Below, in pieces: positions 1 through 10,869 of a DNA stretch of 64,000 bases (positions within the stretch are counted from its first letter, which is position 1; the number at the start of each line of letters is the position of its first letter). The stretch covers positions 1,491,148 to 1,555,147 of the forward strand of contig NW_003101682.1 in assembly GCF_000003855.2 (NCBI RefSeq). Reading direction: 5' to 3'. The translations under genes were made by a program, and so were the position numbers. The stretch is from Blastomyces gilchristii SLH14081 (lineage: Eukaryota; Ascomycota; Eurotiomycetes; Onygenales; Ajellomycetaceae). The notes under the pieces are model-generated. The model did no database searches and was not told the DNA's origin. It saw only the letters and a program-made list of their open reading frames with translations.

Positions 1-16
1 ATCTATTCAAAAAATT

Positions 17-502
17 GTGTCCTGGTCTTTTATAAGAAGAAAAATAAAAGAATCTTGTTTAGACAAGTGGAATGAAAGCTGGCAGAAACAAAAGAAGAGT
101 ATACATTATTCAAGATTTGAAACAAAACCCAAGTGGAAATCTTGTTCAATTAAATGTAAAAAGAAAATATTCTCATCTATAATACAGCTGAAACTAGGAC
201 ATGGCTATTTCAAATCTTATATACAAAGATTTGATGATAGATTTGACTCAATAGAATGCTCATTCTGCAATACAAATGAGAATCCTGAGTATATTGTAAT
301 GCACTGTGCATTATACAATAGTCTCAGAGCCAGATTGAAAGAGAAGTATGATCTAAATCAATTAAATATGAGATTCTTATTCTCAACTGAGACAGGAATT
401 AAATACTTAATAGACTTTCTATCAGAAACTCAAGCAGCTACAAGAAAATGGCTAAATTCAGAATTATCTGAATATGAAGAGGAGGAAATCAATCAGATAT
501 AG
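17..502 (+). pseudogene. C-terminal fragment of LINE ORF2 (zinc-finger region after RNase H)
   Basis: An open frame of 161 codons runs to a TAG stop. Its start codon is only the first ATG in the window; the true protein begins upstream, outside the sequence. It contains a Cys-His cluster, CSFCNTNENPEYIVMHC, of the kind found downstream of RNase H in Tad1/I-clade reverse transcriptases. The same region in the long minus copy (58379-58880) is preceded by RNase H, which supports the assignment. The frame is undisturbed although surrounding repeats are riddled with stops. Function as a protein on its own is not expected. Confidence 0.75.
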
Positions 503-810
503 TCTGTTAAAACAGCTATACACTCTCTTTTAATAATTTGTTTTGTTATAGTCTCTCTTTACTTTATCTTTTTCTTTATCTTTTTCTTTCAATTTCTTTC
601 TATCTATCTGTTTAATGTGTCTATCTTTGAGACTGTGTTCTTTTTCTCTTTTCTTTTGTCATGATATTGTCAAATGGTTTCAAAGTATCAAAAGATGTTA
701 AAACACTGCAATTTGTAAACAGTTTTTGTATTCTGGGCTGGAATTTTCTGATTTTGCATATCTGAAATTGATGAATGTATAATAGTTAACTTTACAGACA
801 TAGAAAAAAC

Positions 811-832
811 CCTGAGAACTAAAGTTCTCAGG
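811..832 (+). other. Perfect hairpin in the LINE 3' untranslated region
   Basis: A 9-bp stem (CCTGAGAAC with GTTCTCAGG) closes a TAAA loop, about 40 bases before the AAT tail. The minus LINE copy keeps it at 58066-58087 and the short copy has a mutated version near 54450. In several LINE families a 3' hairpin is recognised by the element's own reverse transcriptase; that role here is inference. Confidence 0.6.
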
Positions 833-2303
833 TAGATGTCATAGTCTCTGACTGTATACATCTATAATTGAAGAATAATAATAATAATAATAAGATAATA
901 TAAATATCATGAATTCATGATAAGAGTTGATCTGAATAGATGAGTTCTCTCTCTGTGTCTTAATTATTTCTGAGCTGAATACTTCAGTATAACTGAGAAA
1001 GCAGACACAGCTTTATAAGAGATATCTGATTATATACACAGATAGTCAGCTCTTAAGACTCTGTTACAACTGTATATACTCTGATATTCAGCTTCTCTAA
1101 AGTCTGTGCATTTCTGACAGTCTTTATATCAAATATAATAATTGTCTGTACTGCAGATATAATGCTTTCTGCTTCTTTAAAGAGAGAAATTAGTAGTTAT
1201 AAGAGAGTTGAGTGTTACAGATATTAAGAATGTTGAGAATATAAGTATGAGTTTTCTTTATTTTTTCTTTATTAATCTCTAAATTGTGTTCACAGTTCTG
1301 TTTATTTTCTTATTTTTTAGCTTTAATAAGAATATGATTTCTTCTTCTCTTATATACACTGCAGACTGTTTATCTCAGTAGAAACTCATTATCTTATAGA
1401 CTAGAATTTATAAATAATAGTATTAATATCTTTATTATAATCAGGTTCTTAGTGAAGACTGCATCATTCTGACTTATCAGAATTTACAGTATGAAAGTCA
1501 TGTCTCAGCTTCTGCAGATATCTTATCTACTTGAATAATTCTCAAGTGAACTCATTTATCTTGTCAGAATACTCTTATCACTGAATCTTGAATCAGAGCT
1601 TATAATCTTACTTCTCTGAGTTAATAATTTCTTTAATCTGATATTCTCTTTCACTCTCTAGTACTTTATGAACAGAGTGATAAGTCACAGAGTTCTCTTC
1701 TAAGAATTTCTTATATTCACAGAGTAAGAAGACATGAAAAATATTATATATCTGTAACTTAGATAGCAGTTTTAATCTGTAGAATTACAAGCTAACTTTC
1801 TTTATAATCTTATAAGACTCTGTTTATAAGAGATTCAGCTTCTTACTAGATCTCTGTGTGATAATATTTTCTAGACTCAGTCAGACTCTATCATCTTTCT
1901 TAAAACTCTTTATAATATACTTAAAGTCATAGTATCTCTTCTGATACTCTTAAGTCTTTCTCAAGAATTTGTAAGCTTTCTTCTGAATCTTCTGAATTCT
2001 CTCAACTTGTTCACAGATATTATCACACTCTATAGTGTACTCTTACAGATTTATCAAGATTATCTGTGAATAAGTCTCAGTGAGCATCTCAAAGAGGGTT
2101 TTATCTGTGCTGACATGTTTTAAGTTATTGTATATAAACTTCATAAGTAATAATCAATACACTCAGTTATTCTGATTATAATTAATAAAGCACTGCAGAT
2201 ACTATTTTAATATACTCATCAAATGTTCTATCTAATCATCTATCTGTTAATAAAAAGTCATACTTAGATCTTATAAGATCTTCAGTATAGTTATCAGATC
2301 AGA

Positions 2304-2534
2304 TCAGAACTCTTCTACAAAGATTAATTCTCTATCTGAGATAATATTCATAGATAATTCATATAACTGAATCACATTATAAATAAAAATATGAGTTAAA
2401 TTCTTTGACTTTAAGTTCTTACAGATGAATATAAAGTATGTTATCTTAATAAAGTAATTCACTATCATCAGTACACTGTCAAAACAGGTATTATATATGT
2501 TCTTGCTTTCAGAGAGACTTATAAGAGCATTCAT
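2304..2534 (-). pseudogene. Gypsy integrase core remnant (family C copy 1)
   Basis: A 76-codon open stretch matches the retroviral-type integrase core. DSVLMIVNYF fits the first catalytic Asp region (family pattern D-ILVVVDRFTK) and ISDRELIF fits the second catalytic Asp region (ISDRGPQF). The conserved Gly-Pro after the second Asp is lost, as expected from G-to-A decay. It sits downstream of the reverse transcriptase remnant in minus orientation, the Ty3/Gypsy order. Confidence 0.7.
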
Positions 2535-3083
2535 TTCTAGCTATTCTCAAGATTCTCACAGAATGAGTAGAGAAGTAAGTTCTTTATATAATCTGAATCA
2601 CACTATCTGTGAACTCTGATAAACAGTATAAGAATTCACTATCTTCTTCACAAGTTCTCACATCTTCAGTCAGAAGTATTTTCTTATAAGTAACTTATAA
2701 GTTCTAGTGTCTGTAAAATGATCTGTTAGAGAAGAGTTATGATATCTTTTAATAAGTTCTACACATAGAAACTCATTCACAGGCATATAAATCTGACTCT
2801 CTCTTTACAAGAGATTATTTAAGTCTCTTCAATTCTTTATTTCTGCAGAATTGATTTCTGTTATAAGTAGTTTTTAAATATACTGAGTATATTCATTCTT
2901 CAGTTACAGTTCAGACAATCTGAATAGAAGATCTTGTAAAGACTTATACTCTGTTTCTTCTTATATCAGATCTTCTACAGTACTTCTCAAAGCCTGCAAA
3001 CTCTTCAGATTATAGATACTCTCTTCAAGAATTCTCACAGAGATTCTCAGAGTGTTAACTCTTAATATTATAGAGAGTAGTTG

Positions 3084-3589
3084 TAGACTGACCGTGTGAC
3101 CATGTCTGGGACCAGGACCAGATTTTTTGATAGTCCCATTACCAATTCGACTGATCCCATTACACGGTTTTAACATTAGATAGTAGTCTCATACTGTCCC
3201 AGTGGGACTTACTGTCTACTCTTGTCACATTTTCCAAATGGGACCATGATTTCCACTTCTCAATTTAAATTATTTTTATTGCTTTAAATGACTTTAAATC
3301 TCATTTGAGTGTTACCAAAAAGCGTTACTTTTTAAAAAATTAAAAATAGTCTAAAAAAAACCTTAAAATGTCTAAAAATAGTAACTTTATGCCAAGAATG
3401 GGACTAAATGGGACCAAATGGGACCACTTTCTCATTTTTTTCAAGTCATGGTTCCATTTTAAGATCTGATATATAGTCACTTTACATGTTTTTTTGATAG
3501 CCAGTCCCAGCGGGATTCACGCCAAGAAATGTATGGGACCAGACTAAATGGGATCAAACATGAAATTCATAGTCCCAGCGGCCAGTCTA
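3084..3589 (+). mobile_element. hAT-type MITE, copy 1 (506 bp, little mutated)
   Basis: Non-autonomous element with inverted ends TAGACTGACCG / CGGCCAGTCTA (10 of 11 bases complementary). It is flanked by an exact 8-bp duplication, AGTAGTTG, at 3076-3083 and 3590-3597. The homologous Gypsy copy C2 has the empty site near 48040-48055, which confirms the ends. No coding frame is present. The interior carries about a dozen TGGGACC-like heptamers in both orientations. Eight-base duplications with short inverted ends point to the hAT superfamily. Unlike the surrounding Gypsy DNA it keeps its GGGACC runs. Confidence 0.85.
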
Positions 3590-4068
3590 AGTAGTTGTAC
3601 AGACTTCTTCTCTCTCTCTCTTTTCTTCTCTTATAAGAAATTGAGAGACTCTTCAGTCAATCTCTTTATAACACTCAGTCTGAGTATTCTGTAAAGCTTT
3701 TCTATCTTCTCTAGTCTCTCTGTGTCTATCACTCTGATCTTCTTAATATAGTCTAATCTGTGAGAGAGTTCATTCACTGAGTTCTTAGTTCTCTTGATAT
3801 ATTCTATCTTGAATTAGAACTCACTCAGTCTCTGAGCTCAGTAAATCTACTACTGTGAGAGTTTCTTAATTAAAGTAAACTATTATAAGCTGTCATGATC
3901 AGTTCTAACAGTAATCACTGTTATAAGATTCTCAAAGTAGTGATATCAGTAACAGAAGAATTTTACTATTATAAGAAGCTTCTAATTATAAATACTATAG
4001 TTAATCTTCACAGATTACATCTTCTGTGAGAAAAAGATCACTGAAACTCAGTTCTCATTTAACTGTAG

Positions 4069-4251
4069 TTATAAGACTATTTCTGAAATTGTAAAGAAGA
4101 AGATATCTATCTTCAATCTAGTTAAGAGCAAGAGATTAAAGTAGAACAGTATCACTGTATTTATAAATATCTGTTTCAATCTTATAAAGATCTCATAAGC
4201 TTCTGAGATAAGAAAGTTCTCACAGTTCTCTCTTCTTAATAATCTTTTCAT
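4069..4251 (-). pseudogene. Gypsy RNase H-region remnant (family C copy 1)
   Basis: A 60-codon stretch with the pattern of the start of the Gypsy RNase H domain: a run ending EAYEIFIRLKQIFI (family: F-ELK-AFT-APVL), then a later DIFFFTISEIVL (family: DAS-FAIGAVL). It lies between reverse transcriptase and integrase remnants on the minus strand. The same stretch occurs in copy C2 at 48522-48704. Confidence 0.6.
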
Positions 4252-4767
4252 TCTTTATTTATAGAATGACTTCTTCTTATTTTCACTCTTCAGTATATCT
4301 ATAAGAGTCAAGAAGATTCTTATAAATACAAAGATAAATCATCTATAGAAATTCACAAAGCTCAGAAAGATTTAAATCTTATGAATACTAGTTAACTCTG
4401 ATTATAATAAAATAATCTCAATCTGTGAAGATTTCATCTGAATATTATCTGTGATAATTATATATTCTAGAAAATTAATCTGATAGACACTGAAGTTACA
4501 CTTTGTAAGCTTAATATACAGTTCTATCTTATCTAAGATCTTCAATATACTTCATATATACTCAGTGTGTTCTTTCTTCTTTATAAAGTACATTATCACA
4601 TTATTCAGATATATTATCACAAAGACATTCAGATATATATAAAGTGTTTTATTGATGAAGAACTGAAATGTTACAGAGATATTAATCAGATTAAAAGACA
4701 TCACTAGATATTCAAATAATCTCAGTGCAGTTTTAAAGACAGTCTTTCATTTATTCTCAGACTGTAT

Positions 4768-4959
4768 TCACAGCTGTGTATATATATTAATTATATTCAG
4801 TTGTATGAATATAACAGCTTCTATAAGACAGTTGATCACATTCTTAATCAGAGATAGAAAGTAGTGACTCTTTATTATCTTAAAGTTCAGATTACAGTAG
4901 TCTATACATAATCTGAGATCTTTATTCTTCTTCTTCACAAATATCACAGAGACTCTCAC
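4768..4959 (-). pseudogene. Gypsy reverse transcriptase remnant (family C copy 1)
   Basis: A 63-codon stretch contains KKKNKDLRLCIDYCNLN, the classic start of the Ty3/Gypsy reverse transcriptase palm, followed by YFLSLIKNVI and IFIQLNIINIYTQL (family: ysGAkvFTKLDLrsaYhq). The catalytic Asp of LDL is mutated to Asn (LNI), a G-to-A change. It cannot encode active enzyme. Confidence 0.8.
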
Positions 4960-6872
4960 AGAGACCTGTAAAGATTGAATAAAGTTATTCTTCAGATTCT
5001 TCTTTACATAGACTTATAAAACCTCTGTCTTATAATAAGAGAGCTTATAGATTAATTCTCAGAAGAGTTTCTACTCTTCTATTAAATCTATTATCAGATT
5101 CTTCTCATAGTGAGAGAGAAGCTCAGCTATCTTTGCTAAGCTGAATATCTCTATAAGATCTCAGTATTTCTCTGATATCTGAAGCTCAGTTTTCATGACT
5201 GTGAGATTCTCAGACACTCATAAGATTATTATATAGATGAGCTTATCTTCTCTAATTAACTTTGTAGTATTAACTGATTCTATCTTCATAAGTGAGTCTG
5301 TCAACACTGATTAGAAGTATAAACCTGACTCACAGACAGCTATGTGTGAATTATGTCTTTAAAGTTATACAAGTCTTAAGTACATATCATCTGTGATATC
5401 TGTGATAATTATAGTTTCTATAAATCTTCTTCAAATTTCAGAGAGATCTTGTAATTTAAAGATAACTCTTATAAATCTCTCAGCTCTCAGATCTGAGTTC
5501 TCATATTCTGCTTATTATAAGAGCAGATTTTCAGTTTTCATCTTTCAGCTCATTCACTTTATAAGCTTTAGAGACACTACAGTGATCTGAGATTCTGAGT
5601 TCACTAATACTTTTCATACTTACAGAGTAGCAGTACTGCAGTACAGTCTCTCTCTGTAAGTAAGTATTTTTATTAAGAGAGTAATAGATTCAGATATCAG
5701 CTTTAAGACTCTTAAGAAGACTGTTGCTGACTCTGTCTACAACTTCTTAAATTTCTATTTTAGTTTGTTCAGACAGTTTATACAGAGATGTTCTAATTTA
5801 GAATAGATAAAGCAGAGTTTCTTTTTCTTAATCTCTCTATTATACACTCTGTTCACAGAAGCTTATAAAGCTCTCTCTCTCTACTCAGCAGTCAGATATG
5901 AATTTCTCTATATCTTATTATCTTTTTCTAATAAATCTGTTCTCTATTATTTTAGCTCTTGCAGAGTTGATTAATAATCTGCTCTCTATAAGTCTATGAC
6001 TCTTACAGTGATCTGTAAGTGATGAATGAGAGTTATTAGTTTCTTCAGAGTCAAGAACTTAGAGTCTTACTCAATGAGCTTATTCTATATATCTTTATTC
6101 AGTCTCTTTATAAATATTATTATTCAGGTCTTATTTCAGAGCTCTGTTTTCACAGATCTTAATTTATATCATAATTTTATAAAGTACTGTGAGTAGTCTT
6201 TATCAGATTTCTCATCTCTTTTTCTAATATTATTAATTACAGCTCAGATGTTCTCTGTTCAGCTTACAGAGTCTCTCAACTTATTCTCTAAATAGATCTT
6301 AAGAATAGATCAGTGAGATCTCTCATAATTATTCTTTAAATAATTCAGTCAGTTCTTAGCTTCAGTGTAATAGAGATCTGTTATTATATAGATAACAGCT
6401 TCTTCATCTTTTATATCACACAGCTGAGCTTGTGAGTCAATTTCAAATATAAACTTATAAAAGTTTTTATAGATTGTGATTTAATAAGTAATCTTAAGTA
6501 ATTACAGCTTAAGAAAGTTTCTTTTCAGTTTGTAAGTGTCTCTGAAGATCATGTTTAGAGACTCAGTTCAAGAGTGTTTACAGATAGTAAGCATTTCTTA
6601 TAGAAAAATAGCTTGATTTTATAAGAGATGCTCAAGAATGTTCTTCATTGAGATTGATTTATTTAAGAATTCAGAGAGTTTCTCTGTCACAGATATAGAA
6701 AATAACATTCTATAAGTAATTAATAAGTTCTCTGAGACTTCTTTTATAAGAGTTATTCATAATTCAGATAACTGCTTCTGAGTGTCTGTAGTAGAGTTTG
6801 CAGAGATTGAAGTATATAAGTTTCTAGTTCTTTCAGTTATAACAGACAGTTACTGACTGACTGAGCTTGAAA

Positions 6873-7130
6873 TGTAAGAATAAGTGCTTACAGGTGATTA
6901 TTCAGATATTTACAGCTTGATATAATATATACTGTTAACTACTAGAAGTATTCACAGTAGAAAGATAAAATGTAGAGATTAAATGTATAATAGCATTTAA
7001 GCTGAGTTATGAATAGTATTTATAAACTTCAGTCTATATAGTTGTGTGTAGTCAAGAGCTGCTAGCCCTATTAATTATATGAGAGATAGAAATAGAGGTA
7101 AAGAATTCGCAAGAAGCGGGATTTCTTACA
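6873..7130 (-). repeat. 5' LTR of Gypsy family C copy 1 (258 bp)
   Basis: The repeat runs from TGTAAGAATAAGTGC to GGGATTTCTTACA on the plus strand, so it has TG...CA ends. An equal-length copy lies at 43944-44201, the left LTR of copy C2. The outermost 60 bases here keep CGC, GCGGG and GCCC where the C2 copy reads TGT, ACAGA and ACTC. Confidence 0.85.
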
Positions 7131-7133
7131 AAA

Positions 7134-8028
7134 AGTTCTGTAAGTTCTAGAACTGAGTAATTCAGTTTATTATTAAAAAGAAGTTATTATAAGAAGATTA
7201 TTAAAGAGAGTTACTAAGAGAAAGTACTGTACTCTGTAATAATTAATCTGAGAGAGAGTGTTAAAAATTCTGTAGTTAATTAACTCTTCTATTAGTAGAT
7301 ACTGATAATAATTAAGCTCTTTTATCTCAGTAGTTTACAGATTATAAGACTGTTAAGTATAAGTTCTACTATAATTAACATATATAAGTTTAATCTTAGA
7401 ATGAACTTAAAAATTTCTAATAAATACTCTGTATATTTTAACAGTATTAAGAGATATCTTAGAAGTATACTCTAGAAGTTCTATGAGTTCTAAAACTAAG
7501 TAATTCAGTTCATTATTAAAAAGAAATTATTATAAGAAGATTACTGAAGAGAGTTACTAAGAGAAAGTACTATACTCTGTAATAGTTAATCTGAGAGAGA
7601 GTGTTAAGAGTTCTATAGTTAATCAGCTCTTCTATCAGTAGACACTGATAATAATTAAGCTCTTTTATCTCAGTAGTCTACAGATTATAAGACTGTTAAG
7701 TGTGAGTTCTGCTGTGATCAATATATATATAAATTTAATCTCAGAATGAACTTAAAAATTTCTAATAAATACTCTGAATATTTTAATAGTGTTAAGAGAT
7801 ATTTCAGAAGTATACTCTAGAAGTTCTATGAGTTCTAGAACTGAGTAATTCAGTTCATTATTAAAAAGAAGCCATTGTGGGGAGATCACTGAAGAGAGTC
7901 ACTGAGAGGAAGTACTATACTCTGTGATAGCTGGTCTGAGGGGGGGTGTTGGGGGTCCCATGGTTGGTCGGCCCTTCTACCAGCAGGCGCTGGTGGTGAT
8001 TGAGCTCTTTTGCCCCAGTAGCCTACAG
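7134..8028. repeat. Tandem repeat, about 2.6 units of 343-345 bp, at the AT-rich/gene-island border
   Basis: Units begin at 7134, 7477 and 7822, each opening with AGTTCTRTRAGTTCTARAACT. The third unit stops near 8028 (CAGTAGCCTACAG). Units 1 and 2 are AT-rich and lack CC/GG/CG; unit 3 switches near 7872 to a GC-rich version differing almost only by C-to-T and G-to-A changes. No convincing coding frame is present in any unit, and I do not recognise the repeat. Confidence 0.8.
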
Positions 8029-10683
8029 TATAGGGCGAAGATGACAATATCCAAATCTATGGATATAACCAGCATCAGCGGCCAAAGAAAAATAGAGCTA
8101 GCTGCCTGCAAATCTTTGCAAAATCCATTCCATTTAATTGGGTTAAGTTTGAAGCAAGCAGCAAGCAAGTGAACGCGAGGACTTCGAATGTTGGATATCT
8201 TGGCTGTGTATGACCAGGTGGGGGAGGATTGTTTTCCAATAGTTGGTGCCGCCAAAGACCTTGTAACTACTCCGTACATCCGTAGCTGCTGTTTAGATCG
8301 GAGTAGCTGGCTCGGGGTATGTGGATTTTGATAAGAATGCCTTGTTGGATACGGGCCTTGGGGATATAAGAAATCAATGTATGTACATACATGTACATGT
8401 ACGGAGTACGGAGAACATGTACTTGTACATTAACCAGCGCAGCTCACCGCCTGGAAGCCCAACAAGCTATCAAAGGAAAACATGCGAGCCAAAACCATAG
8501 CCGCAAATTGTTCCCCTTTCTTTCAAATCTATGGAATGAAAATGACACAACCATGATGAGAGAAATTGAGAAAATCAGGGTTGTTGTGTTGAAGGTTGTT
8601 CCAGAATATTCCCAGGATGTCTGTCTGTCATCATGATAAAAAAAAAAAAGTTTTCAATCAAGGCGGTGGTTGAAAGCTGCCAGGGTTCTGGGCTTCTATT
8701 CGTGGGTGGCGGCTGGGGCGGCGACCAACCAAGCAGTAGCTGGTTACGTAGTAAGTAGTTAAGTTAGTCTTTGCCGTTTTAGACGAAATTGAAGCCACCT
8801 GACAAATCCGGCTGTTTGATTGGACGAAACTTCATCCATCTTCTTGGAAGAGGAGCCACAGACAGACAGACAAGACAGTTGACGTTTCAAACGTAATAAT
8901 AATTTTTTAAAAATATTAAATCAGATGTTACAGCGTATGTCCGTTCCTGCGCAGGCGCCCCCCACCGCACCGCTCCAACGAAGTCTGGCTTCTGAAACCA
9001 ACCTCGCATTGTGAAGTCATCGATACCTGCCCTGCCTTGCGGCTTCTCTACCCTAGTTAGTTAGCTAGCACCCAAACAGGCTTTTGCGACTTTCTTTCAT
9101 TTTTTCATTTTTTCATTTTTATTTTATTTTGCCATGACGTACGTGCAACTGCATTTAGTTAGTAGAGTGGTAGGTTCAAAAAGTCAACGATTGCTGAAAC
9201 CCCCAGGCCTGGATATTTCTCCCGGACAAGGAAAGGGCTGTCCCGCCTAGGACTGGCCTCGTTTCTTGGGCAGCACCATTTTCTCCGGCCAATTATTAAA
9301 TGACTTAACTAACTACGGAGTACGGACTAACAGTGAGGCAGTGCAGAGTCAAACCTGGCTAGGCTTGTTCCGCTGATTTGCTAGCCGGATCGGATCGGTG
9401 GTGGTGGTTGGGTTGCTTGCTTGCTTGCTTGCTTAACTTTGACCCTGGCCAACAACCGCCCAAACCAAGGTTCAACCCATGCTGCGCCTTCTTCCATTAT
9501 TTATATGATTATTCTTCTTCTTCTTCTCAAACCTTGCAACACCCACCAAAAGCACAAAACAACCTATGATATGATTTCCTCGCGGATGGCAAAGATCCTT
9601 TGATATGGAAGAATTACTTATTATTACTACTCCCTACAGCGTAATAATAGGGATCGTCAGACCGAGAATATAAAACCATGCAGGTTTTTGCTCCGTACTG
9701 TAGAATGATAGATAACATAACGCAAATGAGAAATTCCGGATGCGCGAAGTGCAATTAGGGCGTATTTAAATGCATGCGACCAACCTGCTGGTCATTGTAC
9801 AGAGTAACTAGTAGTACCTCCGTACTTGTAGAGCTAAAGACTGACTGACACGTCTGACGGTCGCCAACTATCAGCTTCCCAAGGACCAAGGTCTCTCGTC
9901 TCAGGATATGTCTGTGGTGTGGTGGAAGAAGCCGCACGCGTAGAAGTTGACGGAGCCATTGAACTTGGCAATTCGCCGTAGATCGTCCCAAGGGGCCAGA
10001 GAATGAATAATAATAATAATGAATGCGCTGTTCTGTTGTGTAAAAGCGGGTTTTTTTTTTTTTTTTTTTTTTTTTTTGCCCCAGCCAGTCCTCTCGTTGA
10101 ACTGAAGCCTCCTCCTCCTGGCCTGGTCTTCTTCCCCCAAACTTCCTCACCTCACCTCACTTCAACGTCCGGCCCATTCTTCCTCCGGCTTCAATTTGAA
10201 GCTCCATTTCTTCTTCCCTCGCTGTGCACGCGCTGCTCTCTTGCTTTCCGGCCGGTTCCCTGACCTATCTATCTATCTTCGATTCGATTAGCACCGCTTG
10301 ATGGCCAGATATTCAACACTGCTTTCTTCCAACCTATTGGCTTCCACCGCATTGATAGCTTGTGGACGACCGCCTTGAGTACTCTCCTCCCCCCCCCCCC
10401 CCCAAAGGCGGACTTGGGCCTATCGATAGGCAATTTCCTGTAGGTCATTGAATTATGACATTATATCCTGACGTTTATCCATTTTTGGTTCTCCTGTTCT
10501 TCTTGATATTGAGCCAATTCCCGTTGCAAAACTCGCTCCCCGCAATAAATGAGAGAGCTCCGCTGCGCGCTCCTTTACCCCATCCCATCTCCCCAGCCCT
10601 TATCAATTGCAAATGCTAACCATAATTCCTTTTTGCTAGCGGAAACTGTTTTCGAAGTTCTTTGCCGCCTGTGTATCTGTTGG

Positions 10684-10714
<31 letters not shown>

Positions 10715-10869
10715 CACGCGTTGGACTTTGCTCGAGCTCCATTCAACTTGACCATGCTACACTCGTGGTGATCTAATCAACATTTTCATGGCTGGATGTC
10801 CGTGACCTTTTCTACGAGACCTTTTTACGCCAAACTCTTCACTCTGTCACAAAGTTTCACATCGCAATC
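8029..10869. other. Intergenic region upstream of the Ca2+-ATPase gene
   Basis: No coding region is supported; open frames here are short and low in complexity. It holds a TGTACATG-rich patch at 8379-8430, GCTT repeats at 9412-9435, CTAT repeats near 10266, a T27 run at 10051-10077, a C-run near 10388 and a T29 run at 10686-10714. The word ACGGAGTAC or its complement recurs (near 8273, 8401, 9316, 9692, 9822). The last 500 bases are pyrimidine-rich and probably include the promoter and 5' leader of the ATPase gene. Confidence 0.6.

Larger units (their letters stand above)
1..893 (+). mobile_element. 3' end of a Tad1-like LINE (non-LTR retrotransposon), copy 1
   Basis: This is the 3' part of a non-LTR retrotransposon whose 5' part lies outside the window. 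It holds the end of ORF2 (17-502), a 3' untranslated region of about 370 bases, a perfect 9-bp hairpin at 811-832 (stem CCTGAGAAC, loop TAAA) and a terminal AAT repeat ending near 893. The same sequence occurs in reverse at 58005-58880 and as a short insertion at 54307-54531. It is less mutated than the Gypsy DNA that follows: CC and GG dinucleotides are still present. It abuts Gypsy copy C1 directly, so the LINE probably inserted into that element. Confidence 0.8.
894..7130 (-). mobile_element. Ty3/Gypsy LTR retrotransposon, family C copy 1 (decayed, 3' end lost)
   Basis: Read on the minus strand, this is a Gypsy element with its 5' LTR at 7130-6873. Recognisable remnants run in pol order from right to left: reverse transcriptase (4959-4768, with RLCIDYCNLN), the start of the RNase H region (4251-4069) and the integrase core (2534-2304, with DSVLMIVNYF and ISDRELIF). 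The left end is interrupted at 893-894 by a LINE, so the 3' LTR is missing. A MITE sits at 3084-3589. The body is almost free of CC, GG and CG dinucleotides and full of stops. It is colinear with copy C2 (from 43944); homology starts near 900 and 45875. Confidence 0.85.

Noticed and set aside
894..6872. Classical CpA-directed RIP as the cause of decay
   Set aside because: CA and TG words remain abundant while CC, GG and CG are nearly absent; paired copies show mainly CpC and CpG changes.
7924..8279. Open frames on both strands at the border of the gene island
   Set aside because: They straddle the end of a tandem repeat unit and unrelated flanking sequence; composition and lack of homology argue against a gene.
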